A DNA stretch of 15,128 nucleotides, taken from DASVSE01 sp036399715. Lineage in GTDB: Bacteria > Bacteroidota > Rhodothermia > Rhodothermales > Rubricoccaceae. The stretch covers positions 1-15,128 of the forward strand of contig DASWMO010000316.1 in assembly GCA_036399715.1 (NCBI GenBank), in the 5' to 3' direction. Below are positions 1-7,861 of the stretch, in pieces (within the stretch, counting starts at the first letter, position 1; every line of letters begins with the position of its first letter). Below the pieces are notes generated by a model that did no database searches, had not been told where the DNA came from, and saw only the letters and a program-made list of their open reading frames with translations. The translations under genes and the position numbers were made by a program.

Positions 1-70
1 CGTCGTCTCCACGCCCGCTGCTCCCCGTCGGTCCCTCGCGCGCCGCCTCGGCCGGCGTGCGGCGCGCGGC
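1..70. other. Upstream flank of the PBP gene, no gene seen
   Basis: This short GC-rich stretch precedes the first gene. I see no convincing coding frame, no ribosome binding site and no TAnnTTTG-type promoter element in it. The promoter of the PBP gene may lie outside the window, or the gene may be cotranscribed with something upstream. Confidence 0.4.
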
Positions 71-2821
71 ATGAAGCGGGGCACGATGGGCCTGTTCAGG
101 CCCGCCGCTCGCCGCTTCGGGTCCGCGCGCACGGCCGAAACGCCGCGCGCGCGCGGCATCGCCGTCGCGGCCGGGCTGGCGTGGAGCGCCGTCGGTGTCG
201 CCGTCCTCGGCGGCCTCGCCGTCGTCCTGCTCGGGCTCGCCGTGTGGCCGTTCACGCCCTCTCGCGAGAGCATCCGCCATGCCCGCGACCTGCGCCCGAG
301 TACGGTCGTCGCGGGCGACGGTCGCACGATCGCCACGTTTGCGCGGGCGGGCCGCGAGTGGACGCCTCTCGCCGAGATCTCGCCCGTCGTCGTGACGGCC
401 CTCCTCGCCACCGAGGACCGCCGCTTCTACGACCACGGCGGCCTCGACCTGCGCCGGACCGTCGGCGCGGTCCTCCGGACGATCGGCGGGACGCCGCAGG
501 GCGGCTCGACGCTCACGCAGCAGCTCGCGCGCAACCTCTACCCCGAGCGCATCGGGCGCAGCCGGTCCGTCGTCCGTAAGGTCAAGGAAGCCATCACGGC
601 GTGGACGCTGGAGTCGGTCTACACCAAGGACGAGATTCTGGAGGCGTACCTCAACTCGGTCCCGTACCTCTACAACGCCGTCGGCGTGGACCGCGCCGCG
701 CGGACCTACTTCGGCGTCCCGGCGGCGCGCCTGGACACGCTCCAGGCGGCCCTTCTCGTGGGCGTGCTCAAGGGAACGTCGCAGTACAACCCGGTCCGCC
801 ACCCCGAGGCCGCGCGGCGGCGCCGCGACGCCGTTCTGGCGAGCCTCGTCGCTGTGGGCGAGATGACGCCCGCCCGCGCGCTCGCGCTCGGCGAGCGGCC
901 GCTCGGGCTGGACTTCCGCCGCCTGGAGACGCCCCGCAACCGGGCGCCGCACTTTGTCGAGGCTGTCCGGCAGGAGACCGAGGCGTGGGCCGAGCGCGAA
1001 GGCCTCAACCTCTACGGCGACGGCCTGACGATCCACACGACGCTGGACCTACGGATGCAGGAGGCCGCCATCGCGGCCGTCGTGAGCGCGGGCGACGCCT
1101 TGCAAGACGTCGCCGACGTCGAGTGGGGCCGCGCGTCCGAGCGCCGCCTCGGCACGACGACCGGCCCGTACTCGGCGGCCCGCCGCCGCACGGCCCCGTT
1201 CGCGCACTTCTGGACGAGCCAGCGCGCGACGGTCGACGCGTTCGTGCGCGAGAGCACGGCCTACCGCGAGGCCCTCGACCGTGGTACCTCGCCCGACGAC
1301 GCCCTCGATAGTCTCCGGTCGGACGGCGACTTCATGGAGGCCCTCCGCGAGTCCAAGACCCGGCTCGAAGCGGGCTTCGTCGCCATCGACCCGGAGACGG
1401 GCGGGGTCCTCGCCTACGTTGGGAGCCGCAACTCGCGGCGGACGCCGTTCGACCACGTCGCCTCGGCGCGGCGCCAGCCGGGCTCCACGTTCAAGCCGTT
1501 CGTCTACGCCCGCGCACTAGAAGAGGGCTTCCGGCCCGAGGACACGCTGCCCAACGAGCCGGTCGAGATGGTGGGCGAGGACGGACAGGTCTGGCGGCCG
1601 CGCAACGCCGACGGCGAGGCCGTCGCCGGCGAGGAGGTCACGCTGCGGACCGGCCTCGCGCGGAGCGTCAACACGGCCGCGGCGCAGCTTATCGAGGCCG
1701 TCGGGCCGGGCGACGTGGCGCGGACGGCCCGCCGGATGGGCATCACGAGCCCCCTCGACGCCGTGCCCAGCCTCGCCCTCGGCACATCCGACGTGACGCT
1801 GCTGGAGATGGCGAGCGCCTACGCGACGATGGCCTCGGGCGGCCTCTACCACCCGCCCGTCCTCGTCACGCGCATCACGGACGCCGAGGGCGCCGAACTC
1901 GAACGGTTCGCGCCCGAGCCGCGCCGCGCGCTCGACGCGGCCGTCGCGCTCACGCTCGTGGACCTGCTCCGCGGCGTCGTCGACGGCGGGACTGGCTCCG
2001 CCCTGCGGCGCACGTTCGGCGTCCGCGGCGACATCGCCGGCAAGACGGGCACGACGCAGAACGGCGCCGACGGCTGGTTTCTCGCCCTCCACCCCGACGT
2101 CGTCGCCGGCGCCTGGGTCGGCTTCGACGACCCGCGCGTGACCTTCCGCTCGTCCTACTGGGAGCAGGGCGGCCACAACGCCCTGCGCGTCGTCGGGGAC
2201 TTTTTGCAGACGGCCGAGCGCCGGGACTACATCGACCGCACGGCCCGCTTCCCCGACGCGCCGCCGCTCGCGCCGTCGTGGGCCGGCCGCGCCTCGCGCT
2301 GGCTCGGCGACGCCGTCGCGGCGCTCTTTGCGGAAGACGAATCGCAGGCGCCGCCCGTCGTCACGGACGCACCGCCCGGCCAGGGCCGTCGCGCGCCCGA
2401 CCGCCCCCTCGACGAGGCCCCCAACGACGCCGCCCCGGCCGAGGCGGAGCCCGACACGCTCGACGCCGGCGACATCGGCGACGCGCTCCAGGACGCCTTC
2501 GACGAGGCCATCGACGACGCGGACCCGGACGCGCCGCCGAACGAAGCGGACCCGACCTCCGGCAACGAGCCGCCGCGCGTGCCCACCGAGGCCGACCTGC
2601 AGCGCCTCCGCGACGCCGCCCGCCGGCAGGCCGAGGACGCCGCCCGGGCCGTCACCGGCGAGGCCCGGCAGGCGGCCGAAGCCCAGGCCGAACGCTTCCT
2701 CCGCGACGCGGAGCGCCTCGGAGACCGCGCCGCCCGCGAGGCCGATCCGGCAATCCGCGAGGACCTCGAGCGCGCGGCCCGCGAGGCGCGCCGACAGGCC
2801 GAGCGCCTCCTGAACCCGTAG
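71..2821 (+). CDS. Class A penicillin-binding protein (PBP1A-type, bifunctional)
   Basis: This enzyme polymerises lipid II into glycan strands and cross-links the stem peptides in the periplasm, anchored in the inner membrane. A basic N-terminus is followed by one membrane segment at about residues 31-60. The GT51 glycosyltransferase domain follows, with EDRRFYDHGG (114-124, catalytic Glu115), GGSTLTQQ (144-151), RKVKE (169-173) and the ILEAYLN motif (189-195). The transpeptidase domain has GSTFK (active Ser472), SVN (532-534) and KTGT (658-661). A segment at about 340-430 between the two domains looks like the insertion common in Bacteroidota PBP1A proteins. At 916 aa it is longer than most, because of a tail after about residue 750: first Pro/Asp/Glu-rich, then helical and rich in Ala, Arg and Glu. 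ATG at 71 is used; ATG at 86 is also possible. There is no Shine-Dalgarno sequence. Family assignment is secure; the exact paralogue (mrcA/ponA-like) is not. Confidence 0.95.
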   Translation: MKRGTMGLFRPAARRFGSARTAETPRARGIAVAAGLAWSAVGVAVLGGLAVVLLGLAVWPFTPSRESIRHARDLRPSTVVAGDGRTIATFARAGREWTPLAEISPVVVTALLATEDRRFYDHGGLDLRRTVGAVLRTIGGTPQGGSTLTQQLARNLYPERIGRSRSVVRKVKEAITAWTLESVYTKDEILEAYLNSVPYLYNAVGVDRAARTYFGVPAARLDTLQAALLVGVLKGTSQYNPVRHPEAARRRRDAVLASLVAVGEMTPARALALGERPLGLDFRRLETPRNRAPHFVEAVRQETEAWAEREGLNLYGDGLTIHTTLDLRMQEAAIAAVVSAGDALQDVADVEWGRASERRLGTTTGPYSAARRRTAPFAHFWTSQRATVDAFVRESTAYREALDRGTSPDDALDSLRSDGDFMEALRESKTRLEAGFVAIDPETGGVLAYVGSRNSRRTPFDHVASARRQPGSTFKPFVYARALEEGFRPEDTLPNEPVEMVGEDGQVWRPRNADGEAVAGEEVTLRTGLARSVNTAAAQLIEAVGPGDVARTARRMGITSPLDAVPSLALGTSDVTLLEMASAYATMASGGLYHPPVLVTRITDAEGAELERFAPEPRRALDAAVALTLVDLLRGVVDGGTGSALRRTFGVRGDIAGKTGTTQNGADGWFLALHPDVVAGAWVGFDDPRVTFRSSYWEQGGHNALRVVGDFLQTAERRDYIDRTARFPDAPPLAPSWAGRASRWLGDAVAALFAEDESQAPPVVTDAPPGQGRRAPDRPLDEAPNDAAPAEAEPDTLDAGDIGDALQDAFDEAIDDADPDAPPNEADPTSGNEPPRVPTEADLQRLRDAARRQAEDAARAVTGEARQAAEAQAERFLRDAERLGDRAAREADPAIREDLERAAREARRQAERLLNP

Positions 2822-2828
2822 CGCCCCG

Positions 2829-2996
2829 GCGCCGACCCTCCGGCACAAGGCGCCGGCCCTGTCGGACGAGGCGCTGACCGTGCGGCACGAGGCGCCGGCA
2901 TCGCCGGACGGGGCGATGACACCGCCGGACGAGACACGGGCACTGTCGGAACAGGCGATGGCACCGCCGGATCAGGCGATGACCCGCCCGGGGTCT
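2829..2996. repeat. Degenerate 21-bp tandem array, about 8 units
   Basis: Eight consecutive units start at 2829, 2850, 2871, 2892, 2913, 2934, 2955 and 2976, with no length variation. Most begin GCG and carry a CGG near columns 13-16. Columns 2 (C), 6 (G), 8 (C) and 15 (G) are the same in all eight; the last unit decays at its 3' end. The array begins 8 bases after the PBP stop and ends just before the amylase promoter. A CCGGCG (2826-2831) / CGCCGG (2851-2856) inverted repeat with a 19-base loop falls in its first part and might act as a weak terminator for the PBP gene. Because 21 is a multiple of 3, the array reads as heptapeptide repeats in some frames, but I see no gene in it. Confidence 0.85.
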
Positions 2997-3028
2997 TTCT
3001 ACCCATTCGCGCCGCCCGAGTACCTTTG
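2996..3028 (+). promoter_or_regulatory. Bacteroidota-type promoter of the GH13 gene
   Basis: TAccTTTG at 3021-3028 is an exact match to the TAnnTTTG -7 element of Bacteroidota primary sigma promoters. A TTTC at 2996-2999, separated by 21 bases, could be a relaxed -33 element (consensus TTTG/TTG). The ATG lies 22 bases downstream, implying a very short leader. The element also overlaps the TTG at 3026, which argues against that codon as the start. Confidence 0.6.
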
Positions 3029-3049
3029 CACCTCGCCCGCCCTGCCCCG

Positions 3050-4915
3050 ATGCGCCTCGTCCTCGCCGCCTTCGCCCTCTCGTGCGCCGCCGCACACGCC
3101 CAGACGCCGGGCGCCCCGGCGGCAGACACCGCGCCTGCCTGGGCCCAGACCGCCGTCTGGTACCAGATCTTCCCCGAGCGCTTTGCCAACGGCGATGCCG
3201 CCAACGACCCGACGCCCGAGAGCCTCACCGGTGCGTGGCCAAACGTCGGCGTGGCCGCCCTCCGCGGCGCCGGCTGGGCGCCGACGCCGTGGACGCACGA
3301 CTGGACCACGCAGGAGCCGTGGGCACAGCGCCTAGCCCCCGGCGAGCCCTACACGACGGTCTTCCTCCGCCGCTACGGCGGCGACGTCCAGGGCATCCTC
3401 GACCGCCTCGGCTACCTCGACTCGCTCGGCGTGACGGCGCTCTACCTCAACCCGCTCAACGCGTCCCCGAGCCTCCACAAGTACGACGCGGCCGACCTCC
3501 GCCACGTCGACCCCGACATGGGGCCGGACCCGGCCGGCGACCGCGCCGCCATCGCCCGCGAAGACCTCCTCCGGCCCGAGACGTGGGCCTTCACCTCCGC
3601 CGACCGCCTCTTTCTCGACCTCGTCCGAGCCGCCCACTCGCGCGGCATGCGGGTCGTAATGGACTATTCGTGGAACCACACCGGAAGCGCACACCCGGCC
3701 TTCCAGAGCGTCCTCGCCGAGGGCGAGGCGAGCCCCTACGCCGGCTGGTACCGGATCGACCGCTGGGACGACCCGGCCACGCCCGACACGTCCGAGTTCG
3801 CCTACAGCGGCTGGGCGGGCGTCCCCGAACTCCCCGAGTGGCGCGAGACGAACCTCACCGGCAACCCGGGCGAGGGCATCCCCTACGACGGCGACCTCGT
3901 GGAGCCCGTCGCGCAGCACATCTTCGCCGTCTCGCGCCGCTGGCTGGACCCCGACGGCGACGGCGACCCCCGCGACGGCCTCGACGGCTTCCGCCTCGAC
4001 GTCGCCGAGATGGTCCCGCTCGGCTTCTGGCGGCGCTACCGCGACGTCGTCAAGGGCGTCAATCCCGAGGCGCTCATCGTCGGCGAGATCTGGTGGCAAC
4101 GCTGGCCGAACGTCATGTCCGACCCCGCGCCCTACCTCGGCGTCTTCGACGGCATCATGCACTACCGGCCATTCGAGCCGCTCCGCCGCTTCGTGCTGCC
4201 CGCCCCGGCCGGCGGCCCGCAGATCGCGCCGACGCGCCTCGCCGCCCACCTCGACTCGCTCTGGGCCGCGTTCCCGCCGGACCGCCTCGCAGCGTCGTGG
4301 GCCATGTCCGGCTCGCACGACACGCCGCGCCTGCTCACGACGATGGCCAACCCGCGCGCGCGCTACAAGCAGGGCGAAGGTCTCCGCGAGACGCCGGCCT
4401 ACCTCGGCTCGCAGCCCGGCCCCGATGCCGGCCGCGCGCTCCGGCTCTACCGCGTGCTCCAGTTCACGCTCCCCGGCGCGCCCATCGTCTACTACGGCGA
4501 CGAGGCCGGCATGTGGGGCGCCGACGACCCCGACAACCGCCGCCCGATGCTCTGGCCGGACCTCGCCTACGCTCCCGAGGCCGGCGACGCCCTCGGCCGC
4601 TCGGTCCGCCCCACGCCCGTCGCGCCCGACGCAGACCTCATCGCGTTCACGACGGCCCTCGCCCGCTTCCGCACCGCCCACGCCCACACGCTCGCCTACG
4701 CGCCCGTCGAATGGCTCGTCCGCGACGACGCGGCCGGCGTCCTCGTCTACCGCCGCGGCACGGGCGCGGACGCCGTGACGGTCGCCGTGAACGTCTCGGA
4801 CGCGCCCCAGTCCGCCGACTTCCCCGATCGCCTCGACATCGTCGTCGGCGACGCCGACGTGACCGGTGGGCGCCTCACGCTTGGCCCGCGCAGCGCCGCG
4901 GTCTCCACGCCCTGA
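3050..4915 (+). CDS. Secreted alpha-amylase family (GH13) glycosidase, neopullulanase/cyclomaltodextrinase-like
   Basis: The product should cleave alpha-1,4-glucans or maltodextrins outside the cytoplasm. Starting at ATG 3050 (621 aa), residues 1-17 form a signal peptide, probably cut at AHA|QT. The TIM-barrel begins with the WYQIFPERFANGD motif at about 37-49, typical of the neopullulanase and cyclomaltodextrinase branch. HKYDAAD lies at about 143-149, and region I is DYSWNH (about 205-210). Region II is GFRLD, with nucleophile Asp317; region III is GEIW, with acid/base Glu346; region IV is SHD, with transition-state stabiliser Asp424. All three catalytic residues are present. The last 80 or so residues look like the usual beta-sandwich C domain. 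An upstream TTG (3026) would add 8 residues, but it lies inside the promoter element. The stop overlaps the next ATG (TGATG), so the two genes are probably translationally coupled. Exact substrate cannot be told from sequence. Confidence 0.93.
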   Translation: MRLVLAAFALSCAAAHAQTPGAPAADTAPAWAQTAVWYQIFPERFANGDAANDPTPESLTGAWPNVGVAALRGAGWAPTPWTHDWTTQEPWAQRLAPGEPYTTVFLRRYGGDVQGILDRLGYLDSLGVTALYLNPLNASPSLHKYDAADLRHVDPDMGPDPAGDRAAIAREDLLRPETWAFTSADRLFLDLVRAAHSRGMRVVMDYSWNHTGSAHPAFQSVLAEGEASPYAGWYRIDRWDDPATPDTSEFAYSGWAGVPELPEWRETNLTGNPGEGIPYDGDLVEPVAQHIFAVSRRWLDPDGDGDPRDGLDGFRLDVAEMVPLGFWRRYRDVVKGVNPEALIVGEIWWQRWPNVMSDPAPYLGVFDGIMHYRPFEPLRRFVLPAPAGGPQIAPTRLAAHLDSLWAAFPPDRLAASWAMSGSHDTPRLLTTMANPRARYKQGEGLRETPAYLGSQPGPDAGRALRLYRVLQFTLPGAPIVYYGDEAGMWGADDPDNRRPMLWPDLAYAPEAGDALGRSVRPTPVAPDADLIAFTTALARFRTAHAHTLAYAPVEWLVRDDAAGVLVYRRGTGADAVTVAVNVSDAPQSADFPDRLDIVVGDADVTGGRLTLGPRSAAVSTP

Positions 4916-5679
4916 TGCTGTCACTTCCGCTGTGGCTTCAGGCCGGCCTCTGGGGCCTGCTCTCCGGCTCGGCGCTCCTGCTCGGCGCAGCCGTCGCGTA
5001 CACCGTCGCCGTCCCGGCGCGCATCGTCGCCGGCGTGATGGCCTTCGGCGCGGGCGTCCTCGTCTCCGCGCTGACGTTCGGGCTCGTCGAGGAGGCCATC
5101 GCGACGGGCGGCCTCGTGGCCGTCGTCGTTGGTTTCGCCTCGGGCGCGCTCGTCTACACCGCCGCCAACGTGGCCCTCGCGCGCGTCGGGGCGCAGCACC
5201 GGAAACGGTCCAGCGGCCTGCAGCCGTCCGAGGCGGAGCATGCCGGCAGCGGGGTGGCGCTCGCCGTCGGGGCGCTCCTGGACGGGATCCCCGAGTCCAT
5301 CGCCATCGGCCTGAGCCTGCTCGCGGGCGGGCACGTGAGCCTCGTCACGGTTGCGGCCATCTTCCTCTCGAACCTTCCCGAGGGCCTCGCGAGCGCGGCC
5401 GGGATGAAGGCCGCCGGGCGATCCGCACGCTACATCTTCGGCGTCTGGGGCGCGATTGCGGTCGTGTCGGGCATCGCCGCCGTCGCCGGCGTCGTCCTGT
5501 TTGCCGGCGCCTCGCCTGCCGTCTCGGCGGGCACGACGGCCGTCGCCGCAGGCGCGATCCTCGCGATGCTCGCCGACACGATGGTCCCCGAGGCCACAGC
5601 CGGCACGCACAACGCGACCGGCCTCATCGTCGCCCTCGGCTTCCTGGCGGCCGTCGCGCTGGACGCCGTCGCCGGCTGA
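4915..5679 (+). CDS. ZIP-family divalent metal transporter
   Basis: This 254-aa integral inner-membrane protein has about seven to eight hydrophobic segments. The ZIP signatures are present: DGIPES at 123-128 in the middle of one helix, SNLPEG at 152-157 in the next, and DTMVPEA at 221-227 near the end. In the family these polar helix residues line the metal path, so zinc, iron or manganese uptake is the likely role. A hydrophilic loop containing His95 and His109 (about 90-112) precedes the first signature helix, where ZIP proteins often carry a metal-binding loop. In several family members the first motif is HxxPEG; here it is DGIPES. ATG at 4915 overlaps the stop of the amylase gene by one base. 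No functional link between glucan breakdown and metal transport is obvious, so the coupling may only reflect genome compaction. Confidence 0.88.
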   Translation: MLSLPLWLQAGLWGLLSGSALLLGAAVAYTVAVPARIVAGVMAFGAGVLVSALTFGLVEEAIATGGLVAVVVGFASGALVYTAANVALARVGAQHRKRSSGLQPSEAEHAGSGVALAVGALLDGIPESIAIGLSLLAGGHVSLVTVAAIFLSNLPEGLASAAGMKAAGRSARYIFGVWGAIAVVSGIAAVAGVVLFAGASPAVSAGTTAVAAGAILAMLADTMVPEATAGTHNATGLIVALGFLAAVALDAVAG

Positions 5680-5695
5680 TCCGCGGGCGGTCGAT
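5680..5695. other. 16-bp gap between convergent stop codons
   Basis: The transporter and the kinase converge with only 16 bases between their stops. TCCGC at 5680-5684 and GCGGA at 5699-5703 could pair as a 5-bp stem with a 14-base loop. This is too weak to call a terminator, so transcripts from the two sides probably overlap here. Confidence 0.3.
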
Positions 5696-7813
5696 TCAGC
5701 GGAGCGGCGCGGCGACGAGGCCCGCGAGGCTCTCGCGGACGTGGGCCGTGAACGGGTGCTCCGGCCCGAGCGCCGTCTCGCCGATGGCGAGCGCCCGCCG
5801 GAGGTCGGCGACGGCCTGCGCCGTGTCGCCCCGCAGGAGGTCCACCTCGACGCGCGAGTTCAGCCCGAAGGCGACGTACGGGTGCGTCGGGCCGCGGAGA
5901 CGCTCGACGATCGTGATCGACTCGTCGAGCAGCGGCGCGGCCTCGTCGGCGCGGCCCCCTTCGGCGAGGATCAGGCCGAGGTTGTTGAGGTTGCTCGCGA
6001 GGTCCACGCGGTCGTCTTCGCCGGTGAGCGGGCGGCGGCCGGCGATGACGAGGCGCAGCACGCGGGCCGCCTCGGCGTCGTCCCCGCTGCGCGACGCGAC
6101 GAGGGCGACCGTGTTGAGGATGGCGAGGCGCTCGGACGTCTCGGGGGCGGCGTAGGCCGAGTCCAGGGCGAGGGCCTGCCGGGCGAGGCGGCGCGCGGGG
6201 CCGTAGGCCTCGGTCCGGAAGCGGACGTTGGCGAGTTCCAGCAGGGCGTCGCGATGGCCGAGCGGGTCCGTCCCGGTCGAGTCCAGCAGGGCGACTGCGT
6301 CGGTTAGCGCCGTCTCGGCGGCGTCGTAGACGCCGAGGCCGAGGTAGGCGCGGCCCATCGTGGTGAGCATCTGCGCGAGCACGTCGGGCTCGCCGGCGAG
6401 GTCTGCGCGGGCCTGCGCGGCCCCGGCGTCGAGCAGGTGGCGGACCGTCAGCGAGTCCGGACTCGCCCCGCCGGGGTCGGCACTGTCGAAGAGGGCCGCG
6501 AGAAAGTCCGCCGTTCGCTCGGCGCGCGTCGCGGCGCGCTCGGCGCGGTCGCGCTCGGCGCGGACGCGCGACCCGTCCACAGCGACCCCACCGACGAGCG
6601 CGGCCAGGCCCAGCGCGGCCACGGCGACGCCGGTCCGGTGGCGGCGCGCGAACGTCCGCGCGCGGTAGGCCGCCGAGGGCGGGCGGGCGGCGATGGGGAA
6701 GCCCGCCAGGAAGCGCCGGAGGTCGGCCTCGAGCGCCTCGGCCGAGGCGTAGCGCGCGGCGGGCTCTTTGGCGAGGGCCTTGAGGCAGATCGTGTCGAGG
6801 TCGCCGCGGAGGTCGCGGGCCGGGACGGACGTGTCGGGGGCCGTGGGAGACGCCGTGGCGCGGCTCGGCGGCGCGGCGTCCGTTTCCAGAATCGCCGCCT
6901 CGACGGCGCTCGGCGTCGGCCCGCCGAACGGGCGCCGCCCGGCGAGGGTCTCGTAGAGCAGCACGCCGAGCGCGTGGACGTCCGTCGCCGTCGTCGCGGG
7001 CTCGCCGCGGACCTGCTCGGGCGCGGCGTAGGCCCGCGTCATCGGCCGCAGGCCGGTCTCCGTCTCGACGCCGTCCGTCTCGGGGTCGAGCACCTTGGCG
7101 ATGCCGAAGTCCAGCAGCGTCGGGTGAAGCCGCCCGTCGTCGCCCGGGGCGACGAGCACGTTGGACGGCTTGAGGTCCCGGTGGACGACGAGCGCCTGAT
7201 GGGCGGCGTGGACGGTCGCGGCGGTTTCGGCGAGAAGGCGGACACGCTCGCGCAGCGGCAGCCCGGCTGTCGCCTCGGTGAGGGGCAGGCCCTCGACGTA
7301 GTCCATCGCGATCCACGGGCGCCCGTCGGCGAGCGCGCCGGCGTCGATCAGGCGCGCGATGCCGGCGTGGTGGAGGCGGCCGAGGATGCGGCGCTCGTCG
7401 GCGAAACGCCGCAGCACGGACGGCGTGCCGCCGGGGCCGCCGGGGCTCCCGGCGCGGACCACCTTCAGGGCCACGCGCTGGGTGAAGAGGCCGTCGGCAC
7501 GTTCGGCGAGGTACACGTCGCCCATGCCGCCCTGCCCGACGCGGCGGACGACGCGGTACGGCCCGACCTCCTGCCCGACGAGCGGGTCCGGCCCGTCCGC
7601 CGCCTCGTCCGCCGCGGCGAAGGCGGCCACGTCGAGCACGGCGGCGGGCGCGTCGAGAAAGTCGCCGGCGGCGTCACTCGCAACGAGGAGCGCGGCGAGG
7701 GCGTCGCGGCGCTCGGCCGGGCAGGCGGCGAGAGCATCCTGGCGCGCCTCCGGCGCGAGGCCCAGCAGGCCGTCGAGGTCGTCCTTGAGGTCCGTCCAGC
7801 GGTCGGGGTCCAT
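5696..7813 (-). CDS. Membrane Ser/Thr protein kinase (PknB-like) with C-terminal TPR-type repeats
   Basis: This 705-aa Hanks-type kinase probably acts on the sigma factor encoded just upstream. An N-terminal helical segment (about 1-60) is of the kind seen in kinases paired with ECF sigma factors. The kinase domain spans about 85-370: glycine loop GQGGMGDVY (93-101), VALK with Lys117, HRDLKPSN with catalytic Asp212, DFG with Asp235, APEQ (264-267) and DVHALGVLLYE (278-288). All residues needed for catalysis are present. A membrane segment at about 395-413 separates it from the C-terminal part (about 485-690), which contains helical TPR-like repeats with LxxALALD and NNLGLILAEGG-type signatures. 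These presumably lie in the periplasm as a sensing or scaffolding module. The gene lies 48 bases downstream of the sigma gene on the same strand, with no promoter seen in the gap. Confidence 0.93.
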   Translation of the reverse strand: MDPDRWTDLKDDLDGLLGLAPEARQDALAACPAERRDALAALLVASDAAGDFLDAPAAVLDVAAFAAADEAADGPDPLVGQEVGPYRVVRRVGQGGMGDVYLAERADGLFTQRVALKVVRAGSPGGPGGTPSVLRRFADERRILGRLHHAGIARLIDAGALADGRPWIAMDYVEGLPLTEATAGLPLRERVRLLAETAATVHAAHQALVVHRDLKPSNVLVAPGDDGRLHPTLLDFGIAKVLDPETDGVETETGLRPMTRAYAAPEQVRGEPATTATDVHALGVLLYETLAGRRPFGGPTPSAVEAAILETDAAPPSRATASPTAPDTSVPARDLRGDLDTICLKALAKEPAARYASAEALEADLRRFLAGFPIAARPPSAAYRARTFARRHRTGVAVAALGLAALVGGVAVDGSRVRAERDRAERAATRAERTADFLAALFDSADPGGASPDSLTVRHLLDAGAAQARADLAGEPDVLAQMLTTMGRAYLGLGVYDAAETALTDAVALLDSTGTDPLGHRDALLELANVRFRTEAYGPARRLARQALALDSAYAAPETSERLAILNTVALVASRSGDDAEAARVLRLVIAGRRPLTGEDDRVDLASNLNNLGLILAEGGRADEAAPLLDESITIVERLRGPTHPYVAFGLNSRVEVDLLRGDTAQAVADLRRALAIGETALGPEHPFTAHVRESLAGLVAAPLR

Positions 7814-7861
7814 GGCGGGGTGCGGGGTGACCTCACGTGCGCCGTCGGCGCGGGGAGCGGC

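Noticed and set aside
3026..3049. TTG start giving an 8-residue longer amylase
   Set aside because: The codon lies inside the TAccTTTG promoter element, and the signal peptide begins at the ATG at 3050.
2880..3335. Small plus-strand frame over the first array and the amylase start
   Set aside because: It consists of translated 21-bp units followed by an out-of-frame reading of the amylase gene; no start signal.
3082..4914. Long plus-strand frame running through the amylase gene into the transporter
   Set aside because: It is an Arg/Pro-rich shadow of the amylase gene without domains; only the part from 4915 on is a real gene.
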